From NCBI GenBank assembly GCA_002840565.1, contig PHBK01000005.1, forward strand, positions 1 through 64,000: a stretch of DNA of 64,000 bases, in the 5' to 3' direction. The position numbers were made by a program, and so were the translations under genes. The first letter of the stretch is position 1. Every line of letters starts with the position of its first letter. Positions 44,314 to 51,805 of the stretch are shown here, one piece after another. This DNA comes from Deltaproteobacteria bacterium HGW-Deltaproteobacteria-12 (lineage in GTDB: Bacteria; Desulfobacterota; Syntrophia; Syntrophales; Smithellaceae). Below the pieces are notes generated by a model that was not told where the DNA came from, did no database searches, and saw nothing but the letters and a program-made list of their open reading frames with translations.

Positions 44314-45027
44314 ATGCTAACTCTCTCGTTCGACACTTCTTTCAAGACGGCAGCAGTTGCCTTATTACGTGATGAGGCAATACTTTATGATGTTATCTTA
44401 AACAATAGCTTTAACCATTCCGAAACGCTGCTTCCCGCCATAGAGCAGGCCTGCCGGCAACTGAGATTGAAAATTGGAGATATTGATTTGTTTGCCTGCA
44501 CTCTGGGGCCCGGATCATTTACAGGATTGCGGGTTGGTGTCAGCACTCTGAAAGGATTGCTGCTGGCGACCGGTAAACCGGCCGTCGGAGTATCGTCGCT
44601 GATGGCTCTGGCGCTCAACATAACAGATGATGCACCATTGATTTGTTCAGTGATGGATGCCGGCCGCGGTCAGGTTTATGCCGCATGCTGCGGCTATAAT
44701 GATAAAGGAATATTAAAGCAGATATCCCCGGAAGAGGTAATCGATCCGCGCGATATTATTTTTGATTCTAAATTGCAGGTAACTTTCGTCGGCGAAGGCG
44801 CCATAAAATACCGCGATTTGCTTGCCGGAAAAGCAGGAAAAGTAAAGTTTGCCTCCAGCCGGCACCAGCATATCCGGGCTTCCGCCGTCGGAATTTTAGG
44901 ATGTGAGAAATATCACCGCAACGAACTGCTCAATCCCGATACTTTTGTCCCTGTTTATCTGCGCGCTGCAGATGCCAAGCCGGGTAGGCCGTTGTTCGAC
45001 AATGGCCGTAATATTATAAAATCGTAA
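44314..45027 (+). CDS. tsaB: tRNA t6A biosynthesis protein TsaB
   Basis: Non-catalytic partner of TsaD in making N6-threonylcarbamoyladenosine at tRNA position 37. It has 237 aa. The ASKHA-fold start LTLSFDTSFKTAAVALL and the signature TLGPGSFTGLRVGVSTLKGLL (read as GPGSFTGLRVGVSTLKGL) are diagnostic. The ATG at 44314 lies one base after the rseP stop; the frame is open to 44287 within rseP. tsaD, tsaC and tsaE are not in the window. Confidence 0.92.
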   Translation: MLTLSFDTSFKTAAVALLRDEAILYDVILNNSFNHSETLLPAIEQACRQLRLKIGDIDLFACTLGPGSFTGLRVGVSTLKGLLLATGKPAVGVSSLMALALNITDDAPLICSVMDAGRGQVYAACCGYNDKGILKQISPEEVIDPRDIIFDSKLQVTFVGEGAIKYRDLLAGKAGKVKFASSRHQHIRASAVGILGCEKYHRNELLNPDTFVPVYLRAADAKPGRPLFDNGRNIIKS

Positions 45028-45052
45028 CGGTCTCTAAGAGGTTGTTTGAAAT

Positions 45053-46078
45053 ATGAAAAAAGCGATGAGATTCCAGGAATGCGACGCAACAGAAGAATCG
45101 AGGTTAACAGCGCTTCGAACCGTCTTAGAAAAAACTAAAAAACCATTCCAACGTGGTGACAGCATCGGAATCAAGCTGCACTGGGGTGAAACAGGCAATA
45201 AAAATTTCCTGTCACCGGTTTATGCCCGGGAGATTGTGAAATGGCTGCGTGCAGCAGGAATAAAACCTTTTGTTCTAGATACAACAGTTTTATATTCCGG
45301 AGGACGCCGCGATGGCCGGGAAGCTTTAAATACAGCGACCAAACACGGTTTTACAGATGATTACTTGGGATGTGAGGTATTAATCGGCGATGGCCTCGAT
45401 GGAAAAAGCATCATTGACCTGCCTGCCGGTTTTCAGCATTTTAAAACCGTGCAAACGGGAAAAGTTATTCAGGATGCCGACGGCTTTGTAATATTTTCTC
45501 ATTTCAAAGGTCATATGGAGGCGGCATTCGGCGGTTCGATCAAGAACATCTCCATGGGATTTGCTTCCCGTGCGCAAAAACAGCGTATGCATGCCGATGC
45601 CAAACCGAAACTGATCGTCAAGAAATGCATAAAATGCGGCGAGTGTGCAGATGTTTGTCCGGCCGGGGCGGCAACAATGGCCGGAAATCAATTCCCCGTT
45701 TATGATCTGGTTAAATGCATCGGTTGTGCTCAATGCATTGCTCTGTGTCCGGAAACCGCGCTAAAGATTAAATGGGATACTGACATTAACGTATTCCAGG
45801 AAAAACTGGTGGAAACTGCCGCCGCGGTTTGGAAGGTAATTCAAAATAAAACTGTGGTTATCAATGCCCTGATTGACATTGTGGCAGAATGTGACTGTTT
45901 ACCGGGAAACCATCATAAAATTGCCGAAGATAAAGGATTTATCTGTGCTTATCATCCCGTTTTAGCAGATGCCGAAGCGATTAAACATATAGGTGCTGAT
46001 CCTATTAATAAAGCACATCCGCACATACCCTGGCAGCGTCAATTCGAATATGCCAAAGAAATCGGTTTTTGTTCGTGA
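45053..46078 (+). CDS. DUF362 domain protein with two [4Fe-4S] clusters
   Basis: The 341-aa protein has a DUF362 domain (about 35-180; GIKLHWGETGNKNFLSP, VLDTTVLYSGGRRDGREAL, FSHFKGHMEAAFGGSIKN) and a ferredoxin segment with CIKCGECADVCP and CIGCAQCIALCP (about 191-235), then a further domain with a Cys pair (ECDCLPG). No signal peptide is seen, so it is probably cytoplasmic. Proteins of this kind are frequent in anaerobes, but no reaction is established. A ribosome site (AAGAGG) precedes the ATG. A 26-bp gap after tsaB suggests co-transcription. Confidence 0.82.
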   Translation: MKKAMRFQECDATEESRLTALRTVLEKTKKPFQRGDSIGIKLHWGETGNKNFLSPVYAREIVKWLRAAGIKPFVLDTTVLYSGGRRDGREALNTATKHGFTDDYLGCEVLIGDGLDGKSIIDLPAGFQHFKTVQTGKVIQDADGFVIFSHFKGHMEAAFGGSIKNISMGFASRAQKQRMHADAKPKLIVKKCIKCGECADVCPAGAATMAGNQFPVYDLVKCIGCAQCIALCPETALKIKWDTDINVFQEKLVETAAAVWKVIQNKTVVINALIDIVAECDCLPGNHHKIAEDKGFICAYHPVLADAEAIKHIGADPINKAHPHIPWQRQFEYAKEIGFCS

Positions 46079-46082
46079 AACT

Positions 46083-46114
46083 CCAATTCCGAAAGCAAAG
46101 CGTATCGGAATTGG
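46083..46114. repeat. Perfect 10-bp inverted repeat after the DUF362 gene
   Basis: CCAATTCCGA (46083-46092) and TCGGAATTGG (46105-46114) are exact inverse complements around a 12-nt loop, five bases after the stop codon. There is no T tract on either side. A second small hairpin, CCGC AAA GCGG, follows at 46129-46139. It may be an mRNA 3'-end structure or a small repeat. Confidence 0.5.
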
Positions 46115-46202
46115 TAAGTTGAACAATCCCGCAAAGCGGAGGGTATAGAAGAATCAATTTCTAAAGCTTGTTATGAGGTCTATACAGGTGGATAATTCCG
46201 GA

Positions 46203-47015
46203 ATGAGATTTTTTAGTTGCTTATTCCTGCTGTTATTAACTTTATTTTTTTGCACCGGACCGGAACAGGCAACGGCACAACTGCAGCAAAACTCTACATT
46301 CCATCATTTAAAAACAACCAAAGCACCAATTGCAACAATTAATATCATCAACATTTTTCCCCATGATCCGGAATCATTCACGCAAGGTCTTGTCTATCAT
46401 CAGGGACAACTTTATGAGTCAACCGGTCTCTATGGTAAATCGGCTCTCAAAAAGACTGATATTAAATCCGGTAAAACAATTAAAATTGTCCGGCTGGCTG
46501 CTCAATATTTCGGTGAAGGGATAGCCATACTGGACAATAATATTTATCAGCTAACCTGGCAGAATCAAACCGGCTTTATTTATGATTTAACAAGTTTTCA
46601 GGCAAAAGGAGAATTTTCTTATTCGGGTGAAGGATGGGGCTTGACATCCGACGACAAATCCTTAATTCTCAGCAGCGGGACGGCTTTGATATCCTATCTG
46701 AATCCCAAAACATATAAAGTTATCAGGAAAATTAAAGTTCGCGATGGAGATATTCCGGTAAACAACCTCAATGAGCTGGAATATATCCGGGGAGAAATCT
46801 GGGCTAACGTTTTTATGGAAGACGTAATTGTGCGTATTTCACCGCAAACAGGCAAAGTATTGGGCTGGATTGATCTGAGCCCATTAAATGCCCTGCTTCC
46901 CCGGTCCGAAAAAAGAGATGTCTTAAACGGAATCGCTTACGATGCGGAAGGTGACAGAATATTTATCACCGGTAAATTCTGGCCGAAGTTATTTGAAATT
47001 AAAATAATCAATTAA
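46203..47015 (+). CDS. Exported glutamine cyclotransferase
   Basis: Glutaminyl-peptide cyclotransferase of the plant/bacterial beta-propeller type, converting N-terminal Gln to pyroglutamate. It has 270 aa from the ATG at 46203, with a signal peptide (FFSCLFLLLLTLFFCTG). Family motifs are FPHDPESFTQGLVYHQGQLYES (in part FTQGLVYHQGQ), TGLYGKSALKK, QLTWQNQTGFIYD, and LNELEYIRGEIWANV. An in-frame ATG ten codons upstream (46173) is possible but has no ribosome site. Likely periplasmic; substrates in bacteria are not established. Confidence 0.85.
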   Translation: MRFFSCLFLLLLTLFFCTGPEQATAQLQQNSTFHHLKTTKAPIATINIINIFPHDPESFTQGLVYHQGQLYESTGLYGKSALKKTDIKSGKTIKIVRLAAQYFGEGIAILDNNIYQLTWQNQTGFIYDLTSFQAKGEFSYSGEGWGLTSDDKSLILSSGTALISYLNPKTYKVIRKIKVRDGDIPVNNLNELEYIRGEIWANVFMEDVIVRISPQTGKVLGWIDLSPLNALLPRSEKRDVLNGIAYDAEGDRIFITGKFWPKLFEIKIIN

Positions 47016-47045
47016 CATCAGCATCATGCAATAGGCTTTATTACC

Positions 47046-47074
47046 TTGACCGTAGAACATTTATCCACTATAAG
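47046..47074 (+). promoter_or_regulatory. Sigma70-type promoter of adk
   Basis: TTGACC (47046-47051), 17-bp spacer, TATAAG (47069-47074), each one base off consensus. It would give a leader of about 70 nt before the adk ATG at 47152. Confidence 0.6.
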
Positions 47075-47151
47075 CCGTTTTGCAAAAGCAAACTTCATAA
47101 GGATCTGCAACAAAAAGCATAAAATAAGACTAACAATATTGGGAGGAAATC

Positions 47152-47799
47152 ATGAAAATAATTTTATTGGGCGCACCCGGAGCAGGGAAGGGTACAGTGG
47201 CTAAGCTTTTAACCGAATACGACGGCTCTGTCCAGATATCTACCGGTGATATTTTACGCGCGGCTGTTAAACAAGGATCGGAATTGGGGAAAAAAGCAAA
47301 AGAATATATGGACAGGGGAGATCTTGTTCCCGATTCCTTAATTATGCAGATTATGGAATCACGCCTGCAGGAACCGGATTGTAAAAATGGATTCATTCTG
47401 GATGGTTTTCCCAGAACAATTCCTCAAGCCGAAGAACTGAAGCAGTTACTGGCAAAACTAAAAATCCAGATGGATTTTGTAGCTAATCTGGATGTGCCCC
47501 GGAACGTTATTTTAGACAGGCTGACCACGAGAAGAACCTGTTCTAATTCCGCTTGTCAGGAAATTTTTAATGTCAAAAGCAATCCCCCGGCGGCAGGGAA
47601 CAAATGCAAGAAGTGCGGCAGTGATGTCGTTCAGCGGGCTGATGAAACGGAAGAAGCAATAACCAACCGCCTCACAACATACAATCAAAAGACGGCTCCG
47701 CTGATTGGATTTTATGAGAAAGAAGGCCTGCTCAAGAATTTCCTGTCACTGAGCTCGAAAGATACGGTGGAAGAAATTAAGAAAGCGCTGAAAAGCTAG
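47152..47799 (+). CDS. adk: Adenylate kinase (zinc-binding LID)
   Basis: Interconverts ATP + AMP and 2 ADP. The 215-aa long-form enzyme has the P-loop LLGAPGAGKGTVAKLL and the AMP site DGFPRTIPQAEEL. Its LID (about 128-165) has four cysteines (CSNSACQEIF ... CKKCGSD), consistent with a structural zinc, as in Gram-positive and many anaerobe adenylate kinases. GGGAGG precedes the start. Confidence 0.95.
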   Translation: MKIILLGAPGAGKGTVAKLLTEYDGSVQISTGDILRAAVKQGSELGKKAKEYMDRGDLVPDSLIMQIMESRLQEPDCKNGFILDGFPRTIPQAEELKQLLAKLKIQMDFVANLDVPRNVILDRLTTRRTCSNSACQEIFNVKSNPPAAGNKCKKCGSDVVQRADETEEAITNRLTTYNQKTAPLIGFYEKEGLLKNFLSLSSKDTVEEIKKALKS

Positions 47800-47885
47800 T
47801 CCATAAAAATATTCGGATCAACTACCTCACAGCAAGCCGCGGAGATTTAACATTCGTCCCGCAGCAGCGGGATTAAACTTGTTTA

Positions 47886-49856
47886 ATGATTGATTATGAA
47901 AAAGAATTGAACACCGAACAATATCGAGTGGTAATGGAAGCAGGAGGTCCGCTTCTTGTTCTGGCCGGAGCAGGAAGCGGTAAAACCCGCACTTTAACCT
48001 ATCGCGTAGCCCGCTTGCTGGAAAGCGGCGTTCCACCGGATCGTATTTTACTGGCAACATTTACCAACAAGGCCGCACGCTCCATGCTGGGCCGTGTGGA
48101 AACCATTCTTAATTCCTATACCGGAAAAATACTCGGCGGCACATTTCATCATATCGCTCATGTTCTTTTAAGAAGCCATGCCTTTCGCCTCGGTTATAAG
48201 AACAACTTTACAATTGTGGATAGTGAAGACTCCCGGCAGCTCATTTCCACCTGTATGGCGGAATTAAAAATTGATCCCAAATTAGCCAAATTTCCCCGCA
48301 GTAACGTGATTGCGGAAATGATCGGTTTGGCCCTGAACACTCAAAGCACACTGGAAGATCTGTTGCAGACAAGGTACCCCTTTTTTCTCCATCTACTTAC
48401 TGAAATAAATCAAATTGCGTGCCTCTATGTGCAGAAGAAGAAAGATCTCTCCGTGATGGATTTTGATGACCTGCTGTGCAACTGCCGCACATTGCTGATT
48501 GAATATCCCGATTTGTTAGGTAAACTTTCCGCGAGGTTTGAACATGTCCTGGTCGATGAGTACCAGGATACCAATATTATTCAGGCAGACATGGTGGATC
48601 TTCTGGCGTCGACGCACAAAAACCTGATGGTCGTTGGTGATGACTCTCAAAGCATCTATTCTTTTCGCGGCGCCGATTTCAGCAATATCATTAATTTCCC
48701 TGATCGTTATCCGGACTGCAAAATATTCAAACTCGAAACAAATTATCGCAGTACTCCGCAGATATTGCATCTGGCGAATTTAAGCATCACGAATAATGAA
48801 AAACAATTTCCTAAAGAACTGCGGGCTGTCCGCAAAAGCGGAATGAGACCGGTAATGGTCTCAGCCCAGAATGTTGTTAAACAGGCGGATTTTGTTGCTC
48901 AGAGAATCACCGAGCTGAGTCGCGGTGGAGTTCCGTTGAAAGAGATTGCCGTCCTCTACCGAGCGCATTATCATTCCATGGAATTGCAAATGGAATTTGT
49001 CCGGCGCGATATCCCTTTTGATATTCGTTCCGGTATCCGGTTTTTCGAGCAGGCCCATATCAAAGACGTTACCTCCTACATGCGCATTATTATCAATCCG
49101 CAGGACGAACTGGCCTGGCGCCGTCTGTTGATTATGTATCCTAAAATAGGCAGGGTTACATTAGAAAAACTCTGGAAATATTTAGCCCAAGAAGCAAACC
49201 CTCTGGAGGCAATTTTCCGCGATGAGTTTATGGAAATAATACCCAAGCAGGCAAAACCGGGTATTGCCGATTGCCGTAAGACGATACAGGCCCTGCTGGA
49301 TTTGCCGCCTCAGGAACGGACACCGGAAAAAATAATCGAAGTATTGTTAAATAAAACCGGTTACCGCAATTACCTGCAGAATAATTATTCCGATGCTTCA
49401 TCACGGGAAGATGACTTGATTTCACTGGGGAATTTCTCCGCTAAATTCGCCGGCATGGAAGATTTCTTGAATGAATTGGCTTTACTGACAAATATGGCCC
49501 GGGAAGAAGACCATGAGGAGCATCAAAAAGAGGACAAAGTTGTTTTAAGCACAATCCATCAGGCCAAGGGATTGGAATGGGCATATGTCTTTCTGATCTG
49601 GTGCGCCGACGGCATGATTCCGTTGCAGCGGGCATTGAAAGAACCGGGCGGAGAAGAAGAAGAACGAAGACTTTTCTATGTGGCTGTCACTAGAGCGAAG
49701 GATCAACTCTATTTGAGCTCTCCGGTCATTGATTACACGCGTTCATCCGGGGCCTTGACCCTGTCGCCGTCAAGATTCATTCGCGAGGTAGCGCCGCTCT
49801 CAGCACAAGATGATATGCGACCTTTTGAACATTGGACGCTTTATGACGAATACTGA
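47886..49856 (+). CDS. UvrD/PcrA/Rep-type ATP-dependent DNA helicase
   Basis: SF1A 3'-5' helicase of 656 aa. Motif I is VLAGAGSGKTRTLTYRVARLL, motif II VDEYQDTN, motif III GDDSQSIYSFRGA, motif IV METNYRST-like (LETNYRST), motif V LSTIHQAKGLEWAYVFLI, and motif VI RRLFYVAVTRAKDQLYL. It is shorter than E. coli UvrD (720 aa) and lacks the extended C-terminal tail. It could serve in mismatch or excision repair or in replication restart; which one is not decided by sequence. A small hairpin (TCCCGC/GCGGGA, 47857-47872) lies just before it. Confidence 0.9.
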   Translation: MIDYEKELNTEQYRVVMEAGGPLLVLAGAGSGKTRTLTYRVARLLESGVPPDRILLATFTNKAARSMLGRVETILNSYTGKILGGTFHHIAHVLLRSHAFRLGYKNNFTIVDSEDSRQLISTCMAELKIDPKLAKFPRSNVIAEMIGLALNTQSTLEDLLQTRYPFFLHLLTEINQIACLYVQKKKDLSVMDFDDLLCNCRTLLIEYPDLLGKLSARFEHVLVDEYQDTNIIQADMVDLLASTHKNLMVVGDDSQSIYSFRGADFSNIINFPDRYPDCKIFKLETNYRSTPQILHLANLSITNNEKQFPKELRAVRKSGMRPVMVSAQNVVKQADFVAQRITELSRGGVPLKEIAVLYRAHYHSMELQMEFVRRDIPFDIRSGIRFFEQAHIKDVTSYMRIIINPQDELAWRRLLIMYPKIGRVTLEKLWKYLAQEANPLEAIFRDEFMEIIPKQAKPGIADCRKTIQALLDLPPQERTPEKIIEVLLNKTGYRNYLQNNYSDASSREDDLISLGNFSAKFAGMEDFLNELALLTNMAREEDHEEHQKEDKVVLSTIHQAKGLEWAYVFLIWCADGMIPLQRALKEPGGEEEERRLFYVAVTRAKDQLYLSSPVIDYTRSSGALTLSPSRFIREVAPLSAQDDMRPFEHWTLYDEY

Positions 49857-49869
49857 AAATAGTTTTTTC

Positions 49870-49897
49870 TTGATTTTATGAATTTGTATGCTATGGT
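49870..49897 (+). promoter_or_regulatory. Candidate promoter of the metK riboswitch transcript
   Basis: TTGATT (49870-49875), 16-bp spacer, TATGGT (49892-49897). The predicted start, close to 49903, falls just before the first aptamer stem (49905), which is the expected geometry. Confidence 0.45.
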
Positions 49898-49904
49898 GCA
49901 TCGC

Positions 49905-49955
49905 AAGCGGTGATTTAAAAGTAAATTGCTCCGCTTTATAAATGTGCTAAAGCAC
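49905..49955 (+). promoter_or_regulatory. SAM-II-type riboswitch aptamer upstream of metK
   Basis: The pattern matches the compact SAM-II class element by element: P1 stem AAGCGG (49905-49910) with CCGCTT (49931-49936); loop TGATTTAAA (49911-49919), then GTAAATTGC; and the 3' segment ATAAATGTGCTAAAG (49938-49952), which corresponds to the conserved ATAAATG-AGCTAAA pseudoknot strand. One base of the usual 3' segment appears missing. The gene controlled, metK, makes the ligand. Comparison is from memory of the class consensus and not from a model search; SAM-V is a close relative and cannot be excluded. Confidence 0.75.
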
Positions 49956-49980
49956 TGAGAATCAATGAAAAATCAAATTG

Positions 49981-50006
49981 AACCCGTGCTTTAGCGCGGG
50001 TTTTTT
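49981..50006 (+). terminator. Riboswitch-controlled terminator upstream of metK
   Basis: AACCCGTGC (49981-49989) pairs with GCGCGGGTT (49994-50002, one G-T) over TTTA, followed by T to 50006. The segment GTGCTTTAGC here (49986-49995) is complementary to GCTAAAGCAC at 49946-49955 of the aptamer, so an antiterminator can form when SAM is absent. The metK ribosome site (AAGGAGAG) is at 50040. Confidence 0.8.
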
Positions 50007-50054
50007 ATTTCGTTTCTGGAACGCCCGCATAAAAAAATTAAGGAGAGTTATATT

Positions 50055-51230
50055 ATGCAGATTTCGTCGGAAAGTGTGAAAGTAGGTCATCCTGATCTGG
50101 TTGCTGATATTATTGCGGCTAATGTTATTGCCGGTATCATCGATGAAGAAAAGAAACTAAAACTGACATTGGCAAATATGCCCCATTGCGGCATCGAAGT
50201 TTTCTTGGGAAAGGGAATATGTTTGGTAGGCGGGGAGGTCAGAACAAGAGCTTATGTCGATATTGATAAAATTGCCCGGGACACCGTGATTGAGCTTGGT
50301 TATAATCATGCGGCAGTGGGATTAAACGGTCATTTAATGGGTGTGCTTAACGCTATCATTCCCCAGTCGCCTGATATTAATCAGGGCACCAGTTGTCTTT
50401 TGAATAAAGATAAGGAAATCGGGGCTGGAGACCAGGGAATTATGTATGGTTTTGCCTGTGACGAGACTCCGGAAATGCTTCCTCTGCCGTATGTTTTGGT
50501 TAATAAATTGATGCGTGCCTTTGAGTTCTGCCAGAATCCGATTTTCGCGCCGGATGGCAAAGGGCAGGTTTCCGTTGATTATGACAACAAAACAGGAAAG
50601 CCGCTGCGTTTGGCTAAAGTGCTCATGTCCAATTCCATTGATTACCGTTTTGTCAAAGGAGCAAAAAGCACAGTGCGGGACAAAGCCAAGAAGATCGCTT
50701 TTGATTGTCTGAAAGATTATGTGGATAAGAAGACGGAGTTCTTATTCAATCCAACCGGTGAATGGAACGCCATCAACTCCTGCAGCGCAGCTGATTCCGG
50801 AGTTACCGGACGTAAACTGGTTGTACAGTTTTATGGAGGGTATCCCGGCGCTCAGTTAGGCGGCGGCGCGGTAGTCAATAAGACACCGGAAAAAGTTGAT
50901 TGTTCAGCGGCTTTTGGTTCGCGTTATGTCGCCAAAAATATTGTAGCTGCCGGCCTGGCCTCCAAGTGTTCCGTGCAGCTTGCTTATGCCATAGGTATCG
51001 CCAAACCTTTCTCCATTTATGTCAACACATTCGGAACGGGAAAGATTTCCGATGACAGACTGGAAAAAATCATCGAAGATCATTTTGATTTAACGCCGGA
51101 AGGGATGATTGAAAAATTTGGACTGCTGAACGGTGATATATACCGTAAAATACCCCGCACACTGTTTATGGATAATTACCGCTGGGAAAAAACGGAAATG
51201 GTGAAAGATCTGCAAAAGGCAGCAAAATAG
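50055..51230 (+). CDS. metK: S-adenosylmethionine synthetase, divergent
   Basis: Makes SAM from methionine and ATP in the cytoplasm. The 391-aa length is normal and several core motifs are intact: GHPD at residues 11-14, QSPDINQGT, GAGDQGIMYGFACDE, GVTGRKLVV and SRYVAKNIVAAGLA. Others are altered: the usual SEGHPDK is KVGHPDL, the IGGPxGDAGLTGRK element is INSCSAADSGVTGRK, and the GGGAFSGKDPTKVDRSAAY loop reads GGGAVVNKTPEKVDCSAAF. It therefore belongs to a divergent MetK lineage, but the SAM-type riboswitch strongly supports the function. AAGGAGAG precedes the ATG, and a good terminator follows. Confidence 0.88.
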   Translation: MQISSESVKVGHPDLVADIIAANVIAGIIDEEKKLKLTLANMPHCGIEVFLGKGICLVGGEVRTRAYVDIDKIARDTVIELGYNHAAVGLNGHLMGVLNAIIPQSPDINQGTSCLLNKDKEIGAGDQGIMYGFACDETPEMLPLPYVLVNKLMRAFEFCQNPIFAPDGKGQVSVDYDNKTGKPLRLAKVLMSNSIDYRFVKGAKSTVRDKAKKIAFDCLKDYVDKKTEFLFNPTGEWNAINSCSAADSGVTGRKLVVQFYGGYPGAQLGGGAVVNKTPEKVDCSAAFGSRYVAKNIVAAGLASKCSVQLAYAIGIAKPFSIYVNTFGTGKISDDRLEKIIEDHFDLTPEGMIEKFGLLNGDIYRKIPRTLFMDNYRWEKTEMVKDLQKAAK

Positions 51231-51256
51231 AAATTACACGGGATAACGAAATCAAG

Positions 51257-51312
51257 GGAAGCTGAAGCGTTTAAATTACTTGATGAAGCTTCAGCTTCCT
51301 TATTTATTTTTC
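51257..51312. terminator. Terminator between metK and the convergent DUF3617 gene
   Basis: A perfect 12-bp stem (GGAAGCTGAAGC at 51257-51268 with GCTTCAGCTTCC at 51288-51299) has a 19-nt loop and is followed by the T-rich TTATTTATTTTT. The stem is symmetric enough to work on both strands, though the T-rich side serves metK. Confidence 0.75.
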
Positions 51313-51355
51313 CGATATCATAGTTTTATAAATGCTGCGCATCGATTGTTTATCT

Positions 51356-51778
51356 CTACTTCGGGCAAGGGCCGATATATTTGCCTTTTATTTTGGCGAC
51401 CATCTGCATTTCGGGCTGACCTTTGGCTTTAAAATTGGTGGTCGATGATCCTTCCATCGTTGAGCCGCTGTAAGTTGACTTTCCCGTTGTCAGCATAAGG
51501 CCGTCCTTGCCTTTGCACTCGACAGAGTAGCTCACTGTATTGCCGCTTATCTTCTGCGCGGTTGTCTTGCATTGGTAGTTTTTATCCTGGTTTTTGGGAA
51601 CAGGTTCACTCCTGGTGATGCATTGACGGAAGGTGGTAGGCGGCATGGCCTGTGATATTCCCTTCATTTCCACTTGAGTGGTCGTTTCCCATAAACCGTC
51701 TTTGAACTGCGCCCAGGCAACTGCAACCCAGACAATTGATAAAAGCACGGTAAAGATTATAAATAGTTTCTTTATCAT
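51356..51778 (-). CDS. Exported DUF3617 protein
   Basis: The 140-aa protein has a signal peptide (KKLFIIFTVLLSIVWVAVAWA). The mature part starts QFKDGLWETTTQVEM, contains CITRSEPVP and the Cys-containing YQCKTTAQKISGNTVSYSVEC, and has STTNFKAKG near the end, the standard DUF3617 pattern. Function unknown; presumably periplasmic. AAGGAAGGGGA lies before the start. It is 27 bp downstream of the Re-citrate-synthase-like gene and may be expressed with it. Confidence 0.82.
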   Translation of the reverse strand: MIKKLFIIFTVLLSIVWVAVAWAQFKDGLWETTTQVEMKGISQAMPPTTFRQCITRSEPVPKNQDKNYQCKTTAQKISGNTVSYSVECKGKDGLMLTTGKSTYSGSTMEGSSTTNFKAKGQPEMQMVAKIKGKYIGPCPK

Positions 51779-51805
51779 ACTTATCCCCTTCCTTAGGTTG
51801 AAAAA

